Shown here in pieces: positions 1 through 5,338 of a stretch of DNA of 5,500 nucleotides. Positions within the stretch are counted from its first letter, which is position 1; each line of letters starts with the position of its first letter. Origin of the DNA: DATEXQ01 sp036846005 (GTDB lineage: Bacteria; Patescibacteriota; Microgenomatia; UBA8517); assembly GCA_036846005.1 (NCBI GenBank), contig DAIUCV010000026.1, positions 1 through 5,500 of the forward strand. Direction: 5' to 3'. A program made the translations under genes and the position numbers. The notes beneath the pieces are model-generated. The model was not told where the DNA came from. It saw only the letters and a list, made by a program, of their open reading frames with translations, and searched no databases.

Positions 1-51
1 TTATTGTTTAAATTCGGAGGAAAGAAAAATTTTCCTAACCTGTATAAAATT

Positions 52-993
52 ATGAATAAAATTAAAAAGAATTTTAAATTATCAGTAATATTGGCAATTT
101 TTGCACTAGGTTTATCAGTTGGACATGTCAAAGCAGTAAATACAACTGTTGATATTTCCCAGCTACCGCAATATACAAACCAAACCGTCTTTTCCATATC
201 TTATACGGCAATATCTGATGATCCAGCCAATATCAAAGCCCAGTTTTACTATTCGAAAGAAGGAGAAGGTCTGCAAATCTTGGGACCGCAATTTACCGGA
301 CCTTCCAATGAGTTTGAGGTAACCGGTGCCCAGGTTAATGAAGGAAATAAAAAATATTATTTTAAAGTTATAGTAACTTACGGTTCGGATACAGTATCAG
401 ATGAAACCTCTACTTATTTTGATAATTCAGGTCCCGATACCCCTTCTGCTTATTCCAAGGAAAGAATCGGATCAACAACTTATAAAATCAAATGGCATTC
501 ACCAAGTAACGATGATTTTGCTCAAGTCCTTATTTATCGAGGAGAAAATCCTGATTTTTCTGCCGATAGCGGTCACTTCGTTTTTGCACAAGGAGGACTT
601 AAAAATACAGATTTTGAATGGATAGATAACGGTCTTGATCCCAATAAAAATTATTATTATCTGTTACGAGCATTGGATTTTGCCGGTAATTCATCTGGTT
701 TGGTCGGAGATACTTTTGTAACTACCGGTACATCTACTGTTACCTCCCAATCACCTCTACCCGCATCCGGTCAGGTACGAGTTTTACCAAAAGAGGAAGG
801 TCAAGGAGGTCAAGTTTTAGGCCAGGAAGAAACCCAAGGAACACCCACGCCAGTTCCAACTCAAGCAGGGGGAGTTGTGGGTAAGGTTGTTGAATTTGCC
901 AAAAACAGAACTAAGATTACAGTTCTTATAGTTGCAGTAATTGTCATCGGAGGCTATTTAATCTACAGAAGATTAAGATCCCAAAAAAGTTAA
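52..993 (+). CDS. Secreted, C-terminally membrane-anchored protein with two Ig/FnIII-like domains
   Basis: Probable cell-surface protein of 313 aa, exposed outside the membrane; no enzyme motif is visible. From the ATG at 52, residues 1-9 are Lys-rich, about 10-24 are hydrophobic, and a signal-peptidase site is plausible after V-K-A (residue 28). Residues about 30-125 look like one beta-sandwich. Residues about 130-224 resemble a fibronectin type III domain (Y-K-I-K-W near its start; an N-Y-Y-Y-L-L-R-A-L-D-F-A-G-N-S stretch near its end). A Pro/Thr/Gln/Gly-rich linker (about 225-282) leads to one membrane helix (about 288-306) and a basic tail, Y-R-R-L-R-S-Q-K-S. No LPXTG-type sorting motif is seen. 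The frame is open to the window edge (TTG at 4), but ATG 52 gives a proper signal peptide. The GGAGG at 16-20 lies 31 nt before ATG 52, too far to set that start. The fold assignment is inferred from residue pattern; the ligand is unknown. Confidence 0.8.
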   Translation: MNKIKKNFKLSVILAIFALGLSVGHVKAVNTTVDISQLPQYTNQTVFSISYTAISDDPANIKAQFYYSKEGEGLQILGPQFTGPSNEFEVTGAQVNEGNKKYYFKVIVTYGSDTVSDETSTYFDNSGPDTPSAYSKERIGSTTYKIKWHSPSNDDFAQVLIYRGENPDFSADSGHFVFAQGGLKNTDFEWIDNGLDPNKNYYYLLRALDFAGNSSGLVGDTFVTTGTSTVTSQSPLPASGQVRVLPKEEGQGGQVLGQEETQGTPTPVPTQAGGVVGKVVEFAKNRTKITVLIVAVIVIGGYLIYRRLRSQKS

Positions 994-1023
994 ATTCTTC
1001 TTTGCTTTAAATTTAAAAAGATT

Positions 1024-1071
1024 CTAACGGTAGGGAGCTATTTGTGGAAAAATAGATTTCCCTACCGTTAG
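1024..1071. terminator. Long hairpin, probable bidirectional terminator between convergent genes
   Basis: A perfect 13-bp stem pairs CTAACGGTAGGGA (1024-1036) with TCCCTACCGTTAG (1059-1071). Inside it a second 6-bp stem pairs CTATTT (1038-1043) with AAATAG (1050-1055) around a GTGGAA loop, with a small asymmetric internal loop between the stems. It lies between the stop of the plus-strand gene (993) and the stop of the minus-strand gene (1089). T-rich sequence follows on both sides: TGTTGTGTTTTATACTTTT on the plus strand and GAATCTTTTTAAATTT on the minus strand. A terminator serving both genes is the simplest reading. The stem is longer than most simple terminators need, so a processed RNA or a dispersed palindromic repeat is also possible. 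Confidence 0.7.
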
Positions 1072-1088
1072 TGTTGTGTTTTATACTT

Positions 1089-1487
1089 TTAATCCTTAGC
1101 TGCTATTGAAATTGCTGACGGGAAAATCGTAGGTAAAGATACTAGGTATTGACCCCCAATAGGATCTTTAACTACTCGAAATGTACACTTTTTTTCTTTT
1201 GCCCATTCTTCAATAGCTTTGATTATTTTCGGAGGATCGTTATTGTATAAAAGTATTGGGAAAGAAACATAATATCTGGTATTTCTAGATGCTAATTCAA
1301 CCAGTTTTAGTAGGATATAAGACCCCGGTTCTCTAACCTGATGTCGGGAATTTACATTCCATCCCATTTGCTGAAATAATTCCTCTGCCAGTTTCTGATT
1401 CAAGGTGGGAACACTTACTCCACGCAGCGATATCCCCCCGCCTTCCAATAGAATTTTTGGTTTAGCTGTTGAAACTGCTTTATCCAT
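1089..1487 (-). CDS. Hypothetical protein, 132 aa, unknown family
   Basis: I do not recognise this protein. It is 132 aa, has no signal peptide or membrane segment and appears soluble. The N-terminal part contains L-L-E-G-G-G-I-S-L-R-G and then a likely helix ending M-G-W-N-V. A charged stretch, S-R-H-Q-V-R-E-P-G-S-Y, precedes a helix (I-L-L-K-L-V-E-L-A). After a strand-like Y-Y-V-S-F-P-I-L-L-Y comes a Lys-rich helix and a final beta-like part (F-R-V-V-K-D-P-I-G-G-Q-Y-L-V-S-L). The alternating pattern suggests a small alpha/beta fold. It is very likely a real gene: GGAGG lies 5 nt before the ATG, a good promoter lies upstream, and it ends next to a strong hairpin. It is transcribed away from the CAP-domain gene and converges on the surface-protein gene, so it forms its own unit. 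Confidence 0.75.
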   Translation of the reverse strand: MDKAVSTAKPKILLEGGGISLRGVSVPTLNQKLAEELFQQMGWNVNSRHQVREPGSYILLKLVELASRNTRYYVSFPILLYNNDPPKIIKAIEEWAKEKKCTFRVVKDPIGGQYLVSLPTIFPSAISIAAKD

Positions 1488-1492
1488 TTTAT

Positions 1493-1497
1493 CCTCC
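1493..1497 (-). promoter_or_regulatory. Shine-Dalgarno site of the 132-aa gene
   Basis: GGAGG on the minus strand lies 5 nt before the ATG whose first base is 1487. It fixes the start. It also shows that this genome uses SD-led initiation, in contrast to the four plus-strand genes that lack such a site. Confidence 0.75.
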
Positions 1498-1547
1498 GTT
1501 TAGATCAATTTTGGATTGTTAAAGTATAAATACAGACAGTGGCTAAT

Positions 1548-1575
1548 ATTATACAAAAATAATCAAAACTAGCAA
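1548..1575 (-). promoter_or_regulatory. Candidate sigma70-type promoter of the 132-aa gene
   Basis: On the minus strand, TTGCTA (1570-1575) is followed after 16 bp by a perfect TATAAT (1548-1553). Transcription would start near 1541, giving a leader of about 54 nt that contains the GGAGG site. It faces away from the CAP-gene promoter, so 1488-1649 acts as a divergent control region. Confidence 0.5.
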
Positions 1576-1614
1576 ATTATAGGTTTCATTTATTTAATTT
1601 TGCAATCCATATTA

Positions 1615-1643
1615 TTGATTCCAGTTGGCTTTGGCGTTAAGAT
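1615..1643 (+). promoter_or_regulatory. Candidate promoter of the CAP-domain gene; leaderless start predicted
   Basis: TTGATT (1615-1620), a 17-bp spacer, then TAAGAT (1638-1643). Counting 7 nt past the -10 box puts the transcription start at about 1650, the A of the ATG. There is no Shine-Dalgarno sequence before that ATG. Each box matches consensus at four of six bases, so the case rests partly on the same geometry recurring at three other genes. Confidence 0.45.
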
Positions 1644-1649
1644 GGATTT

Positions 1650-2615
1650 ATGTTTGTCATCGAGACTCTAATTCATTATTTAATACCTCATCCTTCTAAT
1701 AACCACAAAGCAAAGCTATTACATTCTTCAAGTCTTCTGATAATTGCTTCTCTGCTTCTTTTTTTTCAGCTGACATTATATTTGCTTCCCAAGACCGGGA
1801 TTAAAATACTGGGGTATGCTTCCAGGATTTCCGTTGACGAGATAGTAAGGCTTACCAATGAAAAGAGAGCTCAGGCAGGACTTTCTCCTGTTGAATTTAA
1901 TCCCTCCTTATCTACGGCTGCTAAGGCTAAAGGAGATGATATGCTAGCTAAAGATTATTGGGCTCATGTTGCACCCGATGGAACTCAGCCTTGGAAATTT
2001 TTTACCGATGCCGGTTATAAATACCGCTATGCAGGAGAAAATTTAGCAAGAGATTTTTCTGATGCCTCAACTGCCGTTGAAGCATGGATGGCATCTCCAA
2101 CCCACCGCGACAATGTTTTATCTTCAAAATATAAAGATATAGGTATTGCGGTTGTTGAAGGGGATTTGGCAGGTGTAGATACGACAATTATAGTTGAGCT
2201 TTTCGGTACCCAGCAGGCAGATACTCTTCCTCCTGCTCCAATTGCCCAACAAGGTCTTACTACTCAAGTTGCGGCTACACCTTTGGCTACAAGCCCTGTA
2301 GTGATTCCTACAGCATCACCTACAGTCATACCAGCCAGTCCCACCCCTTTGCCTACTTTAGTTGCAGTTTTGCAACAGGCAATAGCAAGTCCGATTCCCA
2401 GTATGATTCCCAGTGTTTTGATTTCACCTTTCCAAACAACAAGGGGAATATCGCTTTTTGTAGTTGGATTTTTAATGCTGGTTTTAATTCTTGACGGATT
2501 AATAGTATCCCGCAGAAGAATAGCCAGAATAGCGGGAAGAACTTTTGCCCATTTGTCTTTCTTGGGTATGATCTTGGCGATTGCCTTGATATTAAGAGCA
2601 GGAAAAATACTTTAG
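1650..2615 (+). CDS. CAP/SCP-domain (YkwD-like) membrane protein
   Basis: A 321-aa envelope protein with an extracellular CAP domain (SCP/PR-1 superfamily). The substrate and activity of bacterial CAP proteins are mostly unknown. In order: cytoplasmic N-terminus, membrane helix at about 24-47, CAP domain about 61-188, Pro/Ala/Ser/Thr stalk about 190-260, then two more membrane helices (about 266-286 and 300-316) joined by a basic loop (S-R-R-R-I-A-R-I-A-G-R). CAP hallmarks are clear: T-N-E-K-R-A-Q-A-G-L near the start, W-A-H-V-A-P-D-G (His106), G-E-N-L-A (Glu130), W-M-A-S-P-T-H-R-D-N (His152) and V-E-L-F-G-T-Q (Glu183), so the usual two-His/two-Glu cluster looks intact. A second CAP-distal anchor of two helices is less usual than a single one. 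Start ATG 1650 is favoured by the promoter position; the ATG at 1642 is in another frame. It is followed after 1 nt by a small membrane-protein gene, almost certainly co-transcribed. Confidence 0.9.
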   Translation: MFVIETLIHYLIPHPSNNHKAKLLHSSSLLIIASLLLFFQLTLYLLPKTGIKILGYASRISVDEIVRLTNEKRAQAGLSPVEFNPSLSTAAKAKGDDMLAKDYWAHVAPDGTQPWKFFTDAGYKYRYAGENLARDFSDASTAVEAWMASPTHRDNVLSSKYKDIGIAVVEGDLAGVDTTIIVELFGTQQADTLPPAPIAQQGLTTQVAATPLATSPVVIPTASPTVIPASPTPLPTLVAVLQQAIASPIPSMIPSVLISPFQTTRGISLFVVGFLMLVLILDGLIVSRRRIARIAGRTFAHLSFLGMILAIALILRAGKIL

Positions 2616-2616
2616 T

Positions 2617-2877
2617 ATGAAACATATTGTAAAACATCTGCCGCATTATTTAAGTCTTTTGGGGATTTTTGTTGTCGGTTTTTTGGGTTTTTTGATTTTT
2701 TCCTATGACAAAGGTTTTCAGATAGCAATTCTAGCCTCAATTGCCATATCTTATGTTGCTTGGGGAATTATTCATCACCATATTCATAAAGACCTTTATT
2801 TGGCCGTGGTTATTGAATATATTGCCGTGGCGATCTTGGGATTTGTGATAGTTTTCTCCATTGTTTTTCAGGGATAA
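2617..2877 (+). CDS. Small three-helix membrane protein, unknown function
   Basis: An 86-aa integral membrane protein that I cannot assign to a named family. It has three hydrophobic segments at about residues 9-29, 33-52 and 60-84, with almost no loops. A striking His-rich stretch, G-I-I-H-H-H-I-H-K-D-L, lies between helices two and three, followed by a Glu-Tyr pair at the start of helix three. The histidines could bind metal or simply mark a membrane-edge loop; nothing here decides between these. The ATG lies 1 nt after the TAG of the CAP-domain gene and no good Shine-Dalgarno is correctly placed (an AGGA sits about 13 nt upstream), so translation is probably coupled to the upstream gene. 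The two proteins may act together in the envelope; that is inference from the arrangement alone. Confidence 0.8.
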   Translation: MKHIVKHLPHYLSLLGIFVVGFLGFLIFSYDKGFQIAILASIAISYVAWGIIHHHIHKDLYLAVVIEYIAVAILGFVIVFSIVFQG

Positions 2878-2894
2878 ATTATCTTTGCCAAAAA

Positions 2895-2924
2895 TTGAAC
2901 CAAGCAAGGCTTCAGGCGTATAAT
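2895..2924 (+). promoter_or_regulatory. Strong candidate promoter of the YkuK-like gene; leaderless start predicted
   Basis: TTGAAC (2895-2900), an 18-bp spacer, then a perfect TATAAT (2919-2924). Transcription would start near 2931, leaving about 3 nt before the ATG at 2934. The in-frame TTG at 2895 is the -35 box itself, so it cannot be the start codon of a transcript made here. Confidence 0.6.
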
Positions 2925-2933
2925 ATCTACGAC

Positions 2934-3431
2934 ATGGATGCAAAAAGTAAATTTATCAGTCCTACCAAAGGTCTTTTATCCATCTCGCAAGTAGTTCGCG
3001 AGGTATCTTCTTTTGTGGATGAAGATCCGACACGCTTTTATATTTTGGTTATAGGTACAGATTCCCAAACCAGAAAGGTTAACGGTAAAGCTGAGATTGA
3101 TTTTGTTACAGCCATAGTTGTACACAGAAAAGGAAGAGGAGCCAGATATTTTTGGAAAAAGGAGAAAGTATTTAGAAAACCTGTTTTAAGAGAGAAAATA
3201 TACACCGAAACATCTATGTCATTAGATCTTGCCCACAATATTGTTCCAATGCTAAGAAAAGAGATATCTGCTGTTAAGTATGATTTTGAAATCCATATTG
3301 ATGTAGGGCCGATTGGACCAACCCGGGATATGATTAAAGAGGTAGTGGGAATGGTAAACGGATATGGATTTACAGCTAAAACAAAACCTGAAAGCTGGGG
3401 TGCATCAAGCGTTGCTGATAAACATACTTAA
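2934..3431 (+). CDS. YkuK-family RNase H-like protein (DUF458)
   Basis: A 165-aa cytoplasmic protein matching the YkuK family (DUF458, RNase H-like fold); its substrate is not established. Family marks: F-I-S-P-T-K-G at the N-terminus, the strand motif V-I-G-T-D-S-Q (Asp43), H-I-D-V-G-P-I-G-P-T-R-D-M-I (Asp123) and the C-terminal K-P-E-S-W-G-A-S-S-V-A-D-K-H-T (Asp162). Three conserved acidic residues in this order fit a metal-dependent RNase H-type active site; catalysis is inferred, not shown. The length is close to that of B. subtilis YkuK as I recall it (about 170 aa). The frame is open upstream to a TTG at 2895, which would add 13 residues, but that TTG forms the -35 box. ATG 2934 begins just before the conserved region and sits 9 nt after the -10 box. 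The 56-nt gap from the upstream gene holds this promoter. Confidence 0.88.
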   Translation: MDAKSKFISPTKGLLSISQVVREVSSFVDEDPTRFYILVIGTDSQTRKVNGKAEIDFVTAIVVHRKGRGARYFWKKEKVFRKPVLREKIYTETSMSLDLAHNIVPMLRKEISAVKYDFEIHIDVGPIGPTRDMIKEVVGMVNGYGFTAKTKPESWGASSVADKHT

Positions 3432-3437
3432 AAAGAA

Positions 3438-3466
3438 TTTACATTTAACCTTTCTTTATCTACAAT
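3438..3466 (+). promoter_or_regulatory. Strong candidate promoter of rmlA; leaderless start predicted
   Basis: TTTACA (3438-3443), exactly 17 bp, then TACAAT (3461-3466): five of six consensus bases in each box. The transcription start would be near 3473, about 3 nt before the ATG at 3476. No Shine-Dalgarno lies in the intergenic sequence. The nearer ATG at 3471 is followed by TGA after one codon and cannot start the gene. Confidence 0.6.
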
Positions 3467-3475
3467 ACCAATGAT

Positions 3476-4198
3476 ATGAAAGGAGTTGTACTTGCAGGAG
3501 GTTTGGGAACAAGATTGTATCCTCTTACTTATGCCACGAATAAACATCTTCTTCCTGTTTACGATAAACCGATGGTTTATTATCCGCTAAGTACTTTGGT
3601 TAGGGCAGGTATTAAAGAAATAATGGTAGTAACAGGAGGTCCTCACGCTGGGCATTTTATCAGGGTTTTGAAAAACGGTGAAGAACTGGGATTGAAAAAG
3701 TTGGCCTATGCATATCAGGAAGGCGAAGGAGGGATTGCCGATGCTCTTTCTTTAACAGAGGAGTTTGTTGATGGTGAAAATGTTTGTGTAATTTTAGGTG
3801 ATAACTGTACGGATGCAAATATTAGTGAACACGTAAAAAATTTCAAAGATGGGGCAACTATATTTTTAAAAGAAGTTCCGGATCCGGAGCGGTTTGGAGT
3901 TCCAACCTTTGACGATAAAAATAGGATTACAGAGATAACAGAAAAACCGGAAATTCCCAATTCAAAATACGCAGTAACGGGTTTATATTTATATGATAGT
4001 AGTGTTTTTGAAAGAATCAGAAAATTAAAGCCATCCGGAAGGGGAGAGATGGAAGTTACTGACCTCAATCGAAGTTATTTACGGAGTGGAAAATTAAATT
4101 GGACAAAATTAGAAGGATTCTGGAAAGATGCAGGTACTTTTGAAACATTATATGAAGTAAGTAGTTTTTGGGCTAATAACGGAAGAGAAAGGATTTAG
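3476..4198 (+). CDS. rmlA: Glucose-1-phosphate thymidylyltransferase-like enzyme, short form
   Basis: Predicted cytoplasmic nucleotidyltransferase that joins a sugar 1-phosphate to a nucleoside triphosphate, typically glucose-1-phosphate plus dTTP to dTDP-glucose, the first step toward dTDP-rhamnose and other surface sugars. Motifs: L-A-G-G-L-G-T-R-L-Y-P-L-T (6-18, nucleotide loop), K-H-L-L-P-V-Y-D-K-P-M (23-33), Q-E-G-E-G-G-I-A-D-A-L (81-91), L-G-D-N (107-110, Asp109 for metal), E-K-P (156-158), G-L-Y (169-171) and W-K-D-A-G-T (216-221, Asp218). At 240 aa it stops about 50 residues before the end of classical RmlA (about 290 aa), soon after the last catalytic motif. It therefore lacks the C-terminal helical part linked to oligomer and allosteric contacts. 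This looks like a natural short form, since the catalytic core is intact. The exact nucleotide and sugar cannot be read from the sequence, and no rmlB, C or D is in view. Confidence 0.87.
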   Translation: MKGVVLAGGLGTRLYPLTYATNKHLLPVYDKPMVYYPLSTLVRAGIKEIMVVTGGPHAGHFIRVLKNGEELGLKKLAYAYQEGEGGIADALSLTEEFVDGENVCVILGDNCTDANISEHVKNFKDGATIFLKEVPDPERFGVPTFDDKNRITEITEKPEIPNSKYAVTGLYLYDSSVFERIRKLKPSGRGEMEVTDLNRSYLRSGKLNWTKLEGFWKDAGTFETLYEVSSFWANNGRERI

Positions 4199-4201
4199 TT
4201 A

Positions 4202-4270
4202 CTAAAGCATTCCAGGACGAAGTTTTTTAAGTTTTTTCAATTGCCTTTTCTCTAATTTTCAGTTTCCGCT
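4202..4270 (-). pseudogene. Decayed duplicate of the trmD 3' end
   Basis: Read on the minus strand, this segment resembles the last part of TrmD, seen intact at 5375-5500. It contains an S-G-N codon trio (4262-4270), then, after small deletions, R-E-K-A-I-E-K-T, matching K-E-K-A-T-E-K-T. An extra A at 4229/4230 shifts the frame, after which K-K-L-R-P-G-M-L-stop matches K-K-L-R-P-D-L-L-K-stop. The stop (4202-4204) lies 3 nt from the rmlA stop (4196-4198), so rmlA and a once intact trmD were probably tightly convergent. The rest of the gene is absent here. The fragment has no function as a protein. Confidence 0.7.
4215..4250. repeat. Left copy of a direct repeat derived from trmD
   Basis: These 36 bases align with 5391-5425 at 33 of 35 positions plus one inserted A. 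Both copies lie in the same orientation and bracket the methyltransferase gene, about 1.18 kb apart. The middle is T-rich, but the flanks (GGACGAAG and TTGCCTTTTC) are not, and the coding sense of trmD is conserved, so chance similarity is unlikely. Confidence 0.75.
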
Positions 4271-4323
4271 TATTCTTAACCTTTATTTACTAAAGATACT
4301 TGTCGAACTCTTTTTTTCGGGGT

Positions 4324-4351
4324 TTGATATATATCGGAAAACCTAGATAAT
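4324..4351 (+). promoter_or_regulatory. Candidate promoter of the methyltransferase gene, with overlapping palindromes
   Basis: TTGATA (4324-4329), 16 bp, then GATAAT (4346-4351): five of six consensus bases in each box. The predicted start near 4358 leaves about 4 nt before the ATG at 4362. The -35 region overlaps a perfect 10-bp palindrome, GATATATATC (4326-4335). The -10 box lies in an inverted repeat, TAGAT (4344-4348) with ATCTA (4354-4358). Either could be an operator, but short AT-rich palindromes also arise by chance. Confidence 0.5.
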
Positions 4352-4361
4352 TGATCTATCA

Positions 4362-5276
4362 ATGAAAAGTAAAAATGTAATAACCCAAAAAAATAATGCT
4401 TTGTTTTACCTACCTTGCCCTGTCTGTGGTTCGCAAAAATACAATGTATTGTATAATGACAATCTTACCCCTAAGAAACCGCTTGTCGGATACAACTTCA
4501 CACCAGAAGCAAAAAAAACATTCAGGATTATTCAATGTATAGAATGCTCCCATACCTATTGTTCCCCTATACAAAACAATATTTATGAGAATTATATTGA
4601 AGTTGTAGATAAAGTTTACTTAAAGGACTCTACCTCAAGAATTATAAGTGCAAATAATGTAGTTAAAATATTATTGCGATATAAAAAACATGGTAAGTTA
4701 CTAGACATAGGATGTTCTACTGGTGATTTTCTAAAAGTTGCATCAAAATTCTACGAAAGTGAAGGGTTAGAAATATCCAAATGGGCAGTAAAAATTGCCC
4801 GCAAAAAAAGAATCATAATAAACGAACAGTTATTGTCTGATCTTAATGTAAAAAAGACATACGATATCATTACGCTTTGGGGAGTTATAGAACACTTTGA
4901 GGATATGCAACATGAGATCGAGTTATTAAAAAAACATTTAAATAAGAAGGGTATTGTTGCTTTATGGACAGGTGATGTCGGTTCATATGTAGTTGGATTA
5001 TTAGGAAGAAAATGGTGGCATTTTATTGGTCAACATTTACATTTTTTCACACAAAAATCTATAGATAGGCTTTTTTTGAATAATGGTTTTACAAAAATAT
5101 ATAGTGGTAAATATCCATATGTGAAATCTTTACAATCTATTTCTTATTCATTAAATGTATATCCTATCGTTGGCAAATTATTTAATTTACTGTTTAATAA
5201 CAGGTTTGGAGCGAAAATCCATATTAAATTATCCCTACCGAGTGAAATGTTTATAATCTATCAGCTTAAAAATTAA
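4362..5276 (+). CDS. Class I SAM-dependent methyltransferase with N-terminal zinc ribbon
   Basis: Predicted cytoplasmic S-adenosylmethionine methyltransferase of 304 aa. Its N-terminus has two Cys pairs, C-P-V-C (19-22) and C-I-E-C (59-62), which fit a zinc ribbon. The Rossmann core carries motif I L-L-D-I-G-C-S-T-G-D-F (113-123), an acidic residue at the end of strand two (Glu137 in G-L-E-I-S) and a motif IV-like I-I-T-L-W-G-V-I-E-H-F-E-D (169-181). G-Q-H-L-H-F-F-T (223-230) is typical of Methyltransf_23-type enzymes. Relatives with this ribbon-plus-methyltransferase layout often sit in polysaccharide or glycosylation clusters, so a sugar or glycan acceptor is plausible but unproven. Three sampled 60-base lines have 13-16 G+C each, against 21-25 in two lines of rmlA. 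The gene lies alone between two trmD-tail copies, suggesting transfer. There is no Shine-Dalgarno; the start is supported by the promoter 4 nt upstream. Confidence 0.87.
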   Translation: MKSKNVITQKNNALFYLPCPVCGSQKYNVLYNDNLTPKKPLVGYNFTPEAKKTFRIIQCIECSHTYCSPIQNNIYENYIEVVDKVYLKDSTSRIISANNVVKILLRYKKHGKLLDIGCSTGDFLKVASKFYESEGLEISKWAVKIARKKRIIINEQLLSDLNVKKTYDIITLWGVIEHFEDMQHEIELLKKHLNKKGIVALWTGDVGSYVVGLLGRKWWHFIGQHLHFFTQKSIDRLFLNNGFTKIYSGKYPYVKSLQSISYSLNVYPIVGKLFNLLFNNRFGAKIHIKLSLPSEMFIIYQLKN

Positions 5277-5284
5277 TATTCAGA

Positions 5285-5300
5285 GTATTCTACCGAATAC
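5285..5300 (-). terminator. Weak hairpin, possible trmD terminator
   Basis: GTATTC (5285-5290) pairs with GAATAC (5295-5300) around a TACC loop. On the minus strand it is followed by TCTGAATATTAATTTTTAA, a T-run about 9 nt after the stem, which suits the end of the trmD transcript. On the plus strand no T-run follows, so termination of the methyltransferase gene here is less likely. The stem is short and AT-rich. Confidence 0.3.
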
Positions 5301-5324
5301 CGTTAGAAATTATTACATAACTTT

Positions 5325-5329
5325 AGGAG
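5325..5329 (+). promoter_or_regulatory. Orphan Shine-Dalgarno-like site
   Basis: AGGAG lies 9 nt before an ATG at 5339, ideal spacing, yet the frame it would serve runs antisense into trmD. It may mark the start of a gene cut off by the recombination that brought in the trmD tail. Confidence 0.4.
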
Positions 5330-5338
5330 ATAAAAAAT

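Noticed and set aside
16..36. GGAGG at 16-20 and AGGAAA/TTTCCT inverted repeat (18-23 with 31-36)
   Set aside because: The GGAGG is 31 nt before the likely ATG at 52, and no start codon is well spaced after it. The 6-bp stem is AT-rich with no T-run, so I do not call a terminator or operator.
43..50. TATAAAAT just before ATG 52 as a -10 box
   Set aside because: The predicted transcription start would fall inside or after the start codon, and no -35 match lies 16-18 bp upstream. It does not fit the geometry of the other four promoters.
401..625. Second plus-strand frame inside the surface-protein gene
   Set aside because: It lies wholly within a well-supported gene in another frame, has no ribosome site or family features, and its composition is a frame shadow.
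2353..2646. Minus-strand frame over the CAP gene's 3' half
   Set aside because: Antisense of a gene with clear domain and membrane segments; no promoter or Shine-Dalgarno, no recognisable motif.
3715..4068. 117-codon minus-strand frame opposite rmlA
   Set aside because: The plus strand carries conserved catalytic motifs through this stretch; the antisense frame is Ser/Phe-rich as expected of a shadow.
4362..5276. Methyltransferase as part of a restriction-modification or other defence system
   Set aside because: It has no DNA-methylase catalytic motif (N/D-P-P-Y/F or P-C), there is no nuclease beside it, and its motifs fit the Methyltransf_23 small-molecule or glycan type.
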